64,000 bases of DNA from Desulfosporosinus sp. (lineage in GTDB: Bacteria > Bacillota > Desulfitobacteriia > Desulfitobacteriales > Desulfitobacteriaceae). A model generated the notes under the pieces. It made no database searches. It had not been told where the DNA came from and saw nothing but the letters and a program-made list of their open reading frames with translations. This document shows positions 9,676-18,071 of this stretch, piece by piece (position 1 is the stretch's first letter; each line of letters begins with the position of its first letter). The stretch is from NCBI GenBank assembly GCA_031292055.1, contig JARLHV010000040.1, positions 1 to 64,000 of the forward strand, in the 5' to 3' direction. The translations under genes and the position numbers were made by a program.

Positions 9676-10716
9676 TTAGGTGGTCAGCTGAATGCCTTTC
9701 GTTTCATAAAACTGTTTAATTTTATCAATCGAATTCCGGTATTCCAGATTATCCAAATAAGTAAAATCAGATCCCCGCTTAGCAACATCAAAATAGTCCG
9801 GCGTGCGGGTAATATGGATAGCCCCTACCGTGTTACCGGCACCTGCCTCAAAGGGAGAAACCAGTTTTGATTTTGTCCAGCCCTGTGCGCCGGTGATATT
9901 GATTGTCCTGAGCACTAAGCGCGTCAAGGCAATAACCCGGCTCGCCTCTTCATCCGGACAGGCCGGTTGATCTCTCAGTATGGTTGTGTCAAAGGGATAG
10001 AACTTGCTGACATAGAGACTTACTAAGTGTGGATAACCCTTGACCTCAAACAAAAAGTCGACATAGTCCTGGTATTTTGTTTCTTCGGGGCTGAGACCCG
10101 CCAAAATGCCTGTGCCCAATCCCAAGCCGGCCTCACCGATCAGCCCTGCAAACTTTTTCTTGGCCTCCAGTGAATCACCGGGTTTCATTTTTCTAAAGAC
10201 CTCAGGATTGAGCGTTTCAAAGACTGCGCCTACTTTCTTGACACCCAGTGGTTTCAGTTTTTTTAATGTTTCGAGAGACATAGCCGCGCCGCAGTTGACA
10301 TCAATCTCCACGTCGTCAAAGCCTGCCTTGCGGATTGCTTCGACGATCGACAGCACGTCCTGCCCTTCACTGCCCAGGGTTGTTCCACCGCTGAGATGAA
10401 AATCCTTAATGCCGTGCGACCTGATATAGCCCACAGCTTTTACAATCTCTTCAGTCGACAGTTGTTTCTTTGCGCTGTCGCGCCAATATGGGCAGTAGAT
10501 GCAGTTCGGTTTCAGATTACACGGCAGGACGCTGGCAATTCCACCGACAAGCTTAAACGTGTTTCCCAATTCATGGGCGCGGACGTAGACAGCTGCTTCA
10601 AACAATTTTGCGGCGGATTGCTCGTCTTCTGTGTTCTGAAGTATATAAAGTGCTTCCTCGCGGTTGATCGGTTCGGTTTTGCTTTTTTCCAGAATGGATA
10701 TCAATTCATTGGTCAT
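9676..10716 (-). CDS. HmdB/HcgA-like radical SAM protein (BioB family, CX5CX2C)
   Basis: 346 residues from ATG 10716, with GAGGAGG 9 nt upstream; the in-frame ATG 10734 has no ribosome site. It is a clear paralogue of the protein at 6422-7630: shared VGGIASVLPC, SGGTTLGSEG, CGAAMS and GLSPEETKYQDY. The cluster motif is C66-x5-C72-x2-C75, as in HmdB/HcgA. Inferred role: radical SAM chemistry building or modifying a small cofactor or chelator; substrate unknown. It lies directly behind two binding proteins of set A, in the operon led by the Moco riboswitch at 16.1 kb. Confidence 0.87.
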   Translation of the reverse strand: MTNELISILEKSKTEPINREEALYILQNTEDEQSAAKLFEAAVYVRAHELGNTFKLVGGIASVLPCNLKPNCIYCPYWRDSAKKQLSTEEIVKAVGYIRSHGIKDFHLSGGTTLGSEGQDVLSIVEAIRKAGFDDVEIDVNCGAAMSLETLKKLKPLGVKKVGAVFETLNPEVFRKMKPGDSLEAKKKFAGLIGEAGLGLGTGILAGLSPEETKYQDYVDFLFEVKGYPHLVSLYVSKFYPFDTTILRDQPACPDEEASRVIALTRLVLRTINITGAQGWTKSKLVSPFEAGAGNTVGAIHITRTPDYFDVAKRGSDFTYLDNLEYRNSIDKIKQFYETKGIQLTT

Positions 10717-10743
10717 GACTAAATTCCTCCTCATTGTGAACTC

Positions 10744-11874
10744 TTATTGTTTTAGGTTAAGGTCATCCTTGGTAATGTTGTACTTAAAGAAAAGCTGGTA
10801 GTATTTCGGTGCTTCTTTATAATAGGACTCCATTGCCGACGAGTCGCCGGGTGCCGTCAAAATAGCGTTATACCAGATAAGACCGGGAATTGTCGTAAGC
10901 CCGTCGATCTTTCCGTATTTGAGTTGGCAATAAACCCTGCCGTTTTTAACTGCGTTGACCGCCTTCCACTCCGGAGAACTCATGATTTCTTGGTACTGCT
11001 TAGAATTATTGGCTACAACGACATCGGGGTTCCACTTCAAGATCTGATCCATGGAAACTGTAATAGTTTCATTGACACTGTTGGAGGTATTCGAGATTTG
11101 ATCGCCCAGGTTATTACCGCCGGCAATTCTGACAATTGAAGCCATGATCGTGTCTTTACCGACTGTGGCGTAGATGCTTCCGCTGGCACAGTGGTAAACA
11201 TTCAGACGATTCGCTGCAGCAATCGGATCGGTTTTTGCGGAGATGGAAGAGATTATGTTATCCCAATAATCCGCCATCTGGTTAGCTTCTGTTGTATTGC
11301 CCAGCACAACACCCATAATGCGCATAGACTTGGAATAATCCTGCAATGTATTCTTGGACACTATGACAAACGGTTTTTTCGTCTCATCCTTCAGCTTCGC
11401 GACGTTAATGTCCTTGTTAAGCGTGACGACAACGTCGGGATTAAGGTTGAGTACCTGCTCCGGGTCAACGGGCTGCATAATAGAAGTATTGGTCACCGGC
11501 AACGCTTTGATCTGATCAAGGCCGAGGTTAGTGAGCAAGTCCGTTAGGCTGCCTTTAACTAAGTAGGATGTTGTGAAAACTTTATCGACGCTGACGACCT
11601 TAGCCGGAGCAAGCCGAAGAGCCAGCATTGTGAATATCGGATGAAGACCCATTACGGTCTTCACCGGTTTAGCCGCTGAAAAAGTTGTGCCGGCGAAATC
11701 TGTTACCGTCGTAACATTTGAAGCGGATGATGCGGCTGCAGATGCTGCTGAAGGAGATGCGGATGCACCTGTTGCAGGAGGCGATGAGGATGTTTTTGTT
11801 GAAGAGCATCCAAAGAGGAGCAGTGCTGCCATAACGATAACTAAACTAAGTGTAATAATTCTCTTGTTTTTCAT
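10744..11874 (-). CDS. FepB/TroA-type metal-complex binding lipoprotein (set A, second)
   Basis: 376 residues. The signal peptide ends in lipobox LFGC (Cys ~23) and is followed by a Ser/Ala-rich linker of ~30 residues. PF01497-type segments: VTDFAGTTFSAAKPVKTVMG, PEQVLNLNPDVVVTLN and VSMDQILKWNPDVVVANN. It is the second of two consecutive binding proteins behind the set A permease/ATPase, so one transporter core may serve two ligands, or this protein may serve the orphan core B. Confidence 0.9.
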   Translation of the reverse strand: MKNKRIITLSLVIVMAALLLFGCSSTKTSSSPPATGASASPSAASAAASSASNVTTVTDFAGTTFSAAKPVKTVMGLHPIFTMLALRLAPAKVVSVDKVFTTSYLVKGSLTDLLTNLGLDQIKALPVTNTSIMQPVDPEQVLNLNPDVVVTLNKDINVAKLKDETKKPFVIVSKNTLQDYSKSMRIMGVVLGNTTEANQMADYWDNIISSISAKTDPIAAANRLNVYHCASGSIYATVGKDTIMASIVRIAGGNNLGDQISNTSNSVNETITVSMDQILKWNPDVVVANNSKQYQEIMSSPEWKAVNAVKNGRVYCQLKYGKIDGLTTIPGLIWYNAILTAPGDSSAMESYYKEAPKYYQLFFKYNITKDDLNLKQ

Positions 11875-11931
11875 TTTTAATCTCCTTAAATAGTTTTTCC
11901 CCGGATTATTGTTACTAGAGCTGCTGTTTTT

Positions 11932-13017
11932 TCACTGGGCTAAGAGCTGCTTGGCGTCATCATCCGAGAGATCGGCATGATAAAATAACGAATAAAAGGT
12001 CTTTACTTCCTTAACCATATCCACCTTATAGGCATCCGGATACAAGGTAGCCGCCAACCATTTCAAACCCAGGAACCGATTGACTGAAGGCGGACGGTCG
12101 AACCAGTTGAACGGGTAACTCGGGATTTGAAATACTTTGTTGTTCTTGACCGCAGTAATGTTTTTCCAATCCGGACTCGTTCGAATAAAATCATATGCAC
12201 CGCCGCTGTCCATACTCCAGGTCAAAATCACATCCGGATTCCACTTGAGAACCTGTTCCATCGAGACATTGCTCATGCCGCTGCCACCTTTGGCATCAAC
12301 TTGAGCTACGTTATTGCCATTGACCAAGTCCAAAACCAAGGAATGGCTGGAGCCCTTGGGCTCTGTGGCAAGTCCTTTGGGACCTTCGGCATAGTAGACT
12401 TTTACTCGATTCTGTTCAGGTATTGCTTGGGTTACTGCCGTAACCTCTTGCATCGTCTTGCTGCAATAAGCCGCGAGTTCTTTGGCCTTAGCTTCAACGC
12501 CCAGAAGATGTCCGATAAAGGTATAAGCCTTTTCCGTACTATTGATATCTCCATCGACAACAATGACCGGAATGTTGAGCTGCTGCTGGAGTTTGTCGGC
12601 GTCACTTTTTGAGGCGGCGGTAAGGGGATCGGGTCCAACCGAGAATATGACATCCGGTTTGGCCTTGAGCAGTTCTTCGGTGTTAATCTTACTGTTCATC
12701 TGCACCCCTCCCAGGAAAGGCAGAGAGGTGTACTTCGCAGGTATGTACTTCTTTTCTTTATCGGTTAACTGCATAGACCATCCGGCCATCTTGTCCGGAG
12801 CAAGAGAGTAGACCATAATCAGGCCTAAAGGGCTTGTGTAATAGCATTTATTAATTTGAGCGGGAATAGTAACTGACCTTCCGGCCTGATCGGTAATGGT
12901 TTGGGTCGTTGGCTGGGGCGGTGAGGGGTTCTTAGCGGCACATCCTGTAAACAGAGAACAAATTACGACGAGAAGAATTAAGAGGGAAGCAATTTTAAAT
13001 TTTCCGGTCCTTATCAT
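11932..13017 (-). CDS. FepB/TroA-type metal-complex binding lipoprotein (set A, first)
   Basis: 361 residues from ATG 13017, 8 nt after GGAGGAG; an in-frame GTG at 13026 abuts the ribosome site and is unlikely. Lipobox FTGC. The mature protein carries ITDQAGRSVTIPAQINKCYY, ELLKAKPDVIFSVGPDP, GGSGMSNVSMEQVLKWNPD and FNWFDRPPSVNRFLG. The last pattern, with a DRPP loop, recurs in the binding proteins at 36920-38062 and 38142-39215 (there FWWDRPSP), suggesting related ligands for the two Moco-riboswitch operons. Confidence 0.9.
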   Translation of the reverse strand: MIRTGKFKIASLLILLVVICSLFTGCAAKNPSPPQPTTQTITDQAGRSVTIPAQINKCYYTSPLGLIMVYSLAPDKMAGWSMQLTDKEKKYIPAKYTSLPFLGGVQMNSKINTEELLKAKPDVIFSVGPDPLTAASKSDADKLQQQLNIPVIVVDGDINSTEKAYTFIGHLLGVEAKAKELAAYCSKTMQEVTAVTQAIPEQNRVKVYYAEGPKGLATEPKGSSHSLVLDLVNGNNVAQVDAKGGSGMSNVSMEQVLKWNPDVILTWSMDSGGAYDFIRTSPDWKNITAVKNNKVFQIPSYPFNWFDRPPSVNRFLGLKWLAATLYPDAYKVDMVKEVKTFYSLFYHADLSDDDAKQLLAQ

Positions 13018-13131
13018 TTCATCCACTCCTCCAATAAAAAATTCCAGGGAATCAGATTACCGGCTGAATGCCGGTGAGTCAGTGTCAAAGTCAACGTCAA
13101 CGTTAGAATCAGCCTTTCTTTAGGAATTGCT

Positions 13132-13932
13132 CTAAATACCTGTGGGTTTGGGTACAGCAACACAAACGCAAATTATTCTCCCATCCGGCAGCTGCATTCG
13201 ATCGATTTTCACCTCCGTATTGTACATAGCTCTCATTGAATCCTCGGAAATTACGTCTTGAGGGATTCCAAGCTCTAGCAAGCGTCCTTTTTTCAGAGTC
13301 ACCACTTTATCCGCACAAAAGAGTGCATGACCGGGATCATGGGTAACCATCAGGATGCTGATCCCTTTCCGAGCAAGAAGCCGCACATGTTCAAGCACGA
13401 TAGTTTGTTTGCCAAAATCGAGGCTGGAGGTTGGTTCGTCCATAATCAGGATTTTCGGCTGCTGAGCCAAAGCCCGGGCAATCAGAACCAGTTGTCTTTC
13501 TCCGCCGCTGATCTTGGTGTAAATACTGTCTTTTAAATGGGTTATATTCAGTTTTGCCAAAGCTTCCTGGGCAATTTCCTCGTCCTTTTTATTGGGTATG
13601 GCAAGGCTGGATAAATAAGCGGTTCTCCCCATGAGGACAACATCGAAAACCTTAAACGGAAAAGGGGGGGTATGAGCCTGCGGAATATAACCCATCACTT
13701 GCGCCAATTTTTTCTGGGATAATTTTTGCACCTCGTCGCCATCGATCAGGACAGATCCGGCAGAAGGAGTTAACAGTCCGAGGATATTTTTAAGCAGAGT
13801 CGTTTTACCACAGCCATTGGGACCCAACACACACATCAGTTCCCCTTTTTCAACCTTGAAGGAGATCTCATGCAGTATTTCGCTCTTACCATAGCTATAA
13901 GAAACATTTTTAATCTCCAACACTATTTCCAT
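13132..13932 (-). CDS. FecE/BtuD-type ABC transporter ATPase (set A)
   Basis: 266 residues, start ATG 13932 inside the end of the permease gene (10-bp overlap). Walker A GPNGCGKTT, signature ISGGERQ, Walker B ILIMDEPTSSLD and H-loop VTHDPGH are present. It energises the permease encoded just upstream and is followed by two binding lipoproteins. All catalytic motifs are intact. Confidence 0.92.
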   Translation of the reverse strand: MEIVLEIKNVSYSYGKSEILHEISFKVEKGELMCVLGPNGCGKTTLLKNILGLLTPSAGSVLIDGDEVQKLSQKKLAQVMGYIPQAHTPPFPFKVFDVVLMGRTAYLSSLAIPNKKDEEIAQEALAKLNITHLKDSIYTKISGGERQLVLIARALAQQPKILIMDEPTSSLDFGKQTIVLEHVRLLARKGISILMVTHDPGHALFCADKVVTLKKGRLLELGIPQDVISEDSMRAMYNTEVKIDRMQLPDGRIICVCVAVPKPTGI

Positions 13933-14921
13933 CCCCTGACATTGTTTTTAAAGATCAGGATAAAGAAAGGTACCCCGATCAAGGAGGTGAGAATACCCAG
14001 GGGGACTTCGACTGAGCCAAGGCAACGGGCCAGGTCATCGACAAGCAGTAAATAAATTGCTCCGAGAATAAATGTGACGGGCAAAAGTGTTCTATAGTTA
14101 GGACCAACAATGGCCCGGGCCAGATGAGGAATCACCAAACCAATCCAGCCAACCATGCCGGAGATGGAAACGGAGGCGGCGGTTACTAACGTCGAACTGA
14201 GGACCACGATTAACCTTAGCCGATTGGTGTTAATTCCCAGCGTCCGGGCTTCATCCTCTCCGAAAGCCAGCACATTTAATCTCCAGCGCACCAGAAAAAG
14301 GGGGATAAAGCCCAGCGTGATGGGAATCAGGGCGCTGAAGAGATCGCCTTTATCTACAGAGGACAGGCTGCCCATCAGCCAGAAGGTAATGGCCGGAAGT
14401 TTATCATTGGCATCGGCAAAATACTTCAGAGCACCCGTACCTGATGAAAAAAGAGTACTGATCAGAATCCCACTCAGCACCAACCCGACCGTCGGGTCAT
14501 AGTCAAGTTTGATATTGATCAGATAAGCCAAAAGTACCGCAACAAACCCGAAAAGAAAGGCCGAAAGCTGGATGACAAACCCGGATTGTGAATAATAGAT
14601 GGCCAGGCAGGCACCAAAGCCTGCCCCGGCCGAGGCACCCAGGATATCCGGAGATACCAAAGGATTCTTGAACATACCCTGATAGGCAGCACCCGCCGTT
14701 GAAAGCGCTGCTCCGACCAGCATTGCCGCAAAAATGCGCGGTAATCGGATGTTAAAGACGACGGTTTCCAGATTTGTTTCTGCTCCGCTGCCAAAATAAT
14801 GCCCATAAAGGATTGACCAGAGCTGAGGGAGTGAAATAGCATAACGTCCGATAGCAAATGAAAATAAAAATGCGGCGATTAGAAGTAGAATAAGGAGGAA
14901 TTTCTTCATTACTGAAGACAT
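13923..14921 (-). CDS. FecCD/BtuC-type ABC transporter permease (set A)
   Basis: 332 residues if read from ATG 14921; ATG 14909, which overlaps the methyltransferase stop as TAATG, is an equally good start. Unlike the other permeases here it begins almost directly with a membrane helix. Diagnostic blocks: RLPRIFAAMLVGAALSTAGA, FKNPLVSPDILGASAGAG, MVGWIGLVIPHLARAIVG. It is the second gene after the Moco riboswitch and is translationally coupled to both neighbours. Confidence 0.92.
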   Translation of the reverse strand: MSSVMKKFLLILLLIAAFLFSFAIGRYAISLPQLWSILYGHYFGSGAETNLETVVFNIRLPRIFAAMLVGAALSTAGAAYQGMFKNPLVSPDILGASAGAGFGACLAIYYSQSGFVIQLSAFLFGFVAVLLAYLINIKLDYDPTVGLVLSGILISTLFSSGTGALKYFADANDKLPAITFWLMGSLSSVDKGDLFSALIPITLGFIPLFLVRWRLNVLAFGEDEARTLGINTNRLRLIVVLSSTLVTAASVSISGMVGWIGLVIPHLARAIVGPNYRTLLPVTFILGAIYLLLVDDLARCLGSVEVPLGILTSLIGVPFFILIFKNNVRGWK

Positions 14922-15934
14922 TCTTTCTGCCCCAGGTGCAGCTTGGATACACCGTAAGGACTGGGCACGTCAGCCCTACTTAGCAGCTTGACTCCTGATT
15001 CAGTGAAGAATCGGCCGAACTGCTCGACATGACAAATGGGGTGCCCCTGGCTGTGAATGGCCTTGTCCAGTTCGTCAATCCCACCCGCTTCAACTTCGCA
15101 ACCCGGACCACAAAACCAATGGTTCGATACCAATAATCCGCAGGGCTTGAGGAGACTGGACATTTTCGCGAACATGGGCGATAGCTGTTTGCGATAAGCA
15201 TAGAGCTGGTGGACCATAAGAATCACATCGAAATCGGGCTTCAGATTAATTTCCAGTAAATTATTACTCTCTTGGACTTTCACTCTGTCTTCCAAGCCCT
15301 GATCCATAATTAGCCTAGCCGTATGGGAGATCCGGAGCGGTTCCTCAATGATTAAGCCTTCTAAGTGCGGATTTTCTTGACACAGGGCAAGCGTGAACAA
15401 TCCGAAAGAACCGCCGATATCCAGGATTTTTTGAGCTTGATTGAACCCAGTCCAACTTAGCACTTGGCGCGTGACCGCCTGAAGTTCACCTGTCAACGGA
15501 CGTTTGGCTAAGCCCTGGATGTATTCGGGGAAATCGTTGTCGTGATACAATTCCGCAACCGGATCTTCAGACCGAAAAAGAGAAAGCAGATCGTTCCAGT
15601 TGGAACGGGCCGTTAAACTTAACCACTCGCCTTGATAAGTCTCCTTATTACGGGTTAATAAGCTGCTCGCCATACTAGAATTAGTGTATTGATTGCCGGA
15701 TTGCACCAGAAAGCCCAGTTCAACAAGTGACTCTAAATAGCCCTTCATGAAAAGGCCGTGCAGCTTGACCCCCAGGGATAGTTCTTCTCTCGTACTCCCT
15801 CCCGTTTTCTCTAACCAATCAAACAAGCCCGAATCAATAGCCGTTCTCACTACCTGGAAGGATTTATAGGATTTCATCAGGTTTTCGATGACCTCAAGTT
15901 TCTCCGGGATTTGGATGTCTGCAATTTTTTTCAT
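14909..15934 (-). CDS. SAM-dependent O-methyltransferase-like protein
   Basis: 341 residues from ATG 15934 (GGAGG 8 nt ahead). The N-terminal ~100 residues look like the winged-helix dimerisation domain of small-molecule O-methyltransferases. The catalytic Rossmann part has SAM motif I at ILDIGGSFGLFTLALC, followed by an acidic EEP. It is the first gene behind the Moco riboswitch at 16.0-16.2 kb and overlaps the permease gene, so it is part of the same response. Probable role: methylation of a small molecule that is made or imported by this operon (inference). The second nitrogenase-like operon also holds a methyltransferase, of a different subfamily. Confidence 0.85.
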   Translation of the reverse strand: MKKIADIQIPEKLEVIENLMKSYKSFQVVRTAIDSGLFDWLEKTGGSTREELSLGVKLHGLFMKGYLESLVELGFLVQSGNQYTNSSMASSLLTRNKETYQGEWLSLTARSNWNDLLSLFRSEDPVAELYHDNDFPEYIQGLAKRPLTGELQAVTRQVLSWTGFNQAQKILDIGGSFGLFTLALCQENPHLEGLIIEEPLRISHTARLIMDQGLEDRVKVQESNNLLEINLKPDFDVILMVHQLYAYRKQLSPMFAKMSSLLKPCGLLVSNHWFCGPGCEVEAGGIDELDKAIHSQGHPICHVEQFGRFFTESGVKLLSRADVPSPYGVSKLHLGQKECLQ

Positions 15935-16005
15935 GACTACTACCTCCTCGAAAATTATGATCCTAGATATTTGATTGTATGAAAATTCAGTTTTTAAATT
16001 TAGCA

Positions 16006-16037
16006 TAAAAAATAACTCCACCCATAGAAAGTGGAGC
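16006..16037 (-). terminator. Intrinsic terminator of Moco riboswitch 1
   Basis: On the minus strand a GCTCCAC/GTGGAG stem (arms 16016-16021 and 16031-16036) with a loop of about nine bases is followed by a run of T. It lies between the aptamer and the methyltransferase start, the expected place for an attenuator. Confidence 0.8.
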
Positions 16038-16178
16038 CATGCCAAACAAAAGCCTAGCTGACTTAGCCACCTCCTTTTCAATAGTGAAGGCATATCCGTT
16101 TCCGGGTACACCCTGAGGACCATTGGTCCTGTCCAGCGGCCATAGATTTACTCTTTAGGTCATTCTGGCTCGGAGATC
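16006..16178 (-). promoter_or_regulatory. Molybdenum/tungsten cofactor riboswitch 1 (Moco RNA) with attenuator
   Basis: Read on the minus strand from 16178: CTCCGAGCC, GACCTAAAG, CTATGG, CAGGGTGT, CCGGAAACGG, then ATGCCTTCA and AAAAGGAGGTGGC. CCG-GAAA-CGG is a GAAA tetraloop, and CCTAAAG with TATGG is its 11-nt receptor, the hallmark of the Moco RNA motif (Rfam RF01055). The aptamer spans about 16178-16060 and the terminator 16037-16006 follows. It should control the methyltransferase/FecCD/HmdB-like operon in response to Moco or its tungsten form. Confidence 0.88.
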
Positions 16179-16310
16179 AATTATTCAATTTTTCTAAATT
16201 TTAAAGTAAGAATGATCTGTTTTTAGCGAGCTATTGTATATCGCTAGGTTAGCAGCGTCAGCTAATATCCATTGTCATAGGAAAATTCCCTTAATTCGGA
16301 TATCTATTCA

Positions 16311-16349
16311 TTAACTGTAACTAACTACAACTAACTAAACCTAACTCGA
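16311..16349 (-). promoter_or_regulatory. Iteron-like operator, GTTAG repeated every 10 bp
   Basis: On the minus strand GTTAG-N5 occurs three times followed by GTTAA, in exact 10-bp register, starting 2-3 bp downstream of the -10 box. The position fits a repressor site covering the transcription start. The same arrangement is found before modA2 at 45553-45598. Confidence 0.7.
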
Positions 16350-16350
16350 T

Positions 16351-16380
16351 TATATGACAGGTCCTAATACAATGGCAATA
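16351..16380 (-). promoter_or_regulatory. Sigma-A type promoter of the riboswitch-1 operon
   Basis: On the minus strand TTGCCA (16380-16375), an 18-bp spacer and TATAAT (16356-16351). The -35 sequence, spacer length and -10 sequence are the same as in the modA2 promoter at 45599-45628. About 170 bp of leader separate it from the aptamer. Confidence 0.75.
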
Positions 16381-16399
16381 TAATTCTTTTCATACAAAA

Positions 16400-16447
16400 A
16401 ACATCCCCGGTGATAAATGTTCTCATTTATCACCGGGGATGTTTTGA
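16400..16447. terminator. Strong intrinsic terminator after the CRP/FNR gene
   Basis: A perfect 22-bp inverted repeat (16400-16421 and 16426-16447) with a 4-nt loop TTCT, A-rich on the left and T-rich on the right, so it can stop transcription in both directions. It closes the regulator gene and isolates the promoter of the riboswitch-1 operon. Confidence 0.88.
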
Positions 16448-16465
16448 AGGATAACTCTTTAAGTG

Positions 16466-17170
16466 TTAAATTTTCCGAAGCGGAAAGACGAATTTCGAAA
16501 AGAGATCATTAAGAATTTCAAAGTGGTTTCTCTCAAATTGAATGAGTCCTTCCTTGCGCATCTTCCCCAATTCTTTAGACAAAACGCTACGGTCTACGCA
16601 GAGATATTGAGCCATCTGCTCACGATTGAACGGAACAGAAAACGACTGGTTGCTGTGTTTTACGGACATTTGGTAGAGGTAGTTGCAGATCCGGTTGCGC
16701 ACGCTGCGGTAGGAAAGAGTTTCGACTTTTTGGAGATAGAGCAAACTTTCCTCCGAAGTGAGCTGTAGGATATTGCCCAGCAAACGTGCGCTTTGGTTAT
16801 CGGTAAGACTGGCGTTTTTAGACATAATGCGGTAAACAGGAAACGATAAAACGACCGATTCCGCCGTGCTGACAACGGTAACCGGACTTGACTGAAACGA
16901 AAAATAGGCGAAAAAAAGATCACCGGGAGAGGAATACTTAATCAAGTTGAAATTGCCCGAGCTATCCTTCTTAAGGGTCGTCATTCCACCAGAGAACAAC
17001 AGACCTACAGAAGTTACAGGAGCTCCGGCTCGCACAAAGGCCTCTCCTTTGTGATATTTTCGAATACCAGCCTGAATAGTGGGTAGTAGTTCCTGCAGCT
17101 CGTCGGCTGAAAAGCCTCTAAACAATTCGGTTTTTAGACAACAGGCGATTATATCCATTTTTTCTTTCAC
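16466..17170 (-). CDS. CRP/FNR-family transcriptional regulator
   Basis: 234 residues from GTG 17170 (ATG 17158 is an alternative; neither has a strong ribosome site). The N-terminal beta-roll is of the cNMP-binding type (GEAFVRAGAPVTSVGLLFSG) and the C-terminal helix-turn-helix reads NREQMAQYLCVDRSVLSKEL. No N-terminal cysteine cluster of the FNR type is present (only C11 and C12), so oxygen sensing via an iron-sulfur cluster is not obvious. It is divergent from the first NifH-like gene 143 bp away and is the natural candidate regulator of that operon. A 14-bp palindrome lies at its own start. Confidence 0.85.
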   Translation of the reverse strand: MKEKMDIIACCLKTELFRGFSADELQELLPTIQAGIRKYHKGEAFVRAGAPVTSVGLLFSGGMTTLKKDSSGNFNLIKYSSPGDLFFAYFSFQSSPVTVVSTAESVVLSFPVYRIMSKNASLTDNQSARLLGNILQLTSEESLLYLQKVETLSYRSVRNRICNYLYQMSVKHSNQSFSVPFNREQMAQYLCVDRSVLSKELGKMRKEGLIQFERNHFEILNDLFSKFVFPLRKI

Positions 17171-17184
17171 GTTGTATTAACAAC
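17171..17184. promoter_or_regulatory. Palindrome GTTGT-N4-ACAAC, candidate CRP/FNR-family operator
   Basis: Perfect 5-bp arms with a 4-bp spacer, the same geometry as FNR-type boxes, immediately upstream of the regulator's GTG and within the divergent region to the NifH-like gene. Likely autoregulatory or shared control (inference). Confidence 0.5.
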
Positions 17185-17312
17185 ATACATCCTTATTTCA
17201 GTTTGCTATAATTTTAATCGATATAAAACTGTTTTTATTATATTACAGCTGGAAAAAAACGCAATGTGTTAGTACGAAAATTTAAATTTTCACATTGGGA
17301 AAGGGCAAAACT

Positions 17313-18071
17313 ATGAAAAAAATTGCAATTTATGGTAAAGGCGGGATTGGGAAATCTACGACTACCTCTAATTTGTCAGCGGCTTTGAGCAAGAAAGGCT
17401 ATAAGGTTATGCAGATCGGCTGCGATCCAAAGTCCGATTCCACTAAAGAGCTGATGCGCGGAGTCAAAGTTCCTACCGTGCTGGAACAAATCAAGAAACA
17501 CGGCAAAGAAGTAGCGCTCAAGGATATCGTTTTTGAAGGGTATAATGGCGTCTTGTGTGTGGAAGCCGGAGGGCCTACGCCCGGCATCGGCTGCGCCGGT
17601 CGGGGGATAATCACCGCCTTTGAAAAACTGCAGGAATTAGGAGCTTATGAACTATTCAAACCGGACATTGTCTTTTACGATGTTTTAGGGGATGTGGTGT
17701 GCGGAGGTTTTGCCATGCCGATCCGCGGCGGTTACGCCGATCATGTGCTGATTGTGACTTCCGGAGAGATGATGTCCATGTACGCCGCTTCCAACATCGT
17801 CTCCGCCATTCAAAATTTCGGCAAACGGGGCTACGCCAAATACGGCGGCCTTATCTTAAATTCACGCGATATTGAAAATGAATACGAACTGGTGTCCAAG
17901 CTGGCCCAGGAAACCAACGGTCCGATCATCGGGGTTGTGCCCCGTGACGGCATTATTCAAAAGGCGGAGCTCCTGGATCAAACCGTGGTGGAAGCTTTCT
18001 CGGATTCTGAAATGGCCCACTGCTATAAGCAGCTGGCTGAGAAAGTGCTGGAGGTGTGCCCGCATGTATAA
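17313..18071 (+). CDS. NifH-like reductase, nitrogenase-like set 1
   Basis: 252 residues from ATG 17313 with AAGGG 7 nt upstream; a TTG at 17295 is rejected. P-loop GKGGIGKS at 8-15, and the two cysteines that hold the bridging [4Fe-4S] cluster in Fe proteins, C94 (GIGCAGRG) and C130 ([12 protein letters not shown]), are conserved. It is shorter than true NifH (~275-295) and comparable to CfbC/NflH-type proteins. Predicted role: MgATP-dependent electron donor to the two NifD/K-like proteins encoded next. It heads an eleven-gene plus-strand operon ending with transporters. Confidence 0.92.
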   Translation: MKKIAIYGKGGIGKSTTTSNLSAALSKKGYKVMQIGCDPKSDSTKELMRGVKVPTVLEQIKKHGKEVALKDIVFEGYNGVLCVEAGGPTPGIGCAGRGIITAFEKLQELGAYELFKPDIVFYDVLGDVVCGGFAMPIRGGYADHVLIVTSGEMMSMYAASNIVSAIQNFGKRGYAKYGGLILNSRDIENEYELVSKLAQETNGPIIGVVPRDGIIQKAELLDQTVVEAFSDSEMAHCYKQLAEKVLEVCPHV

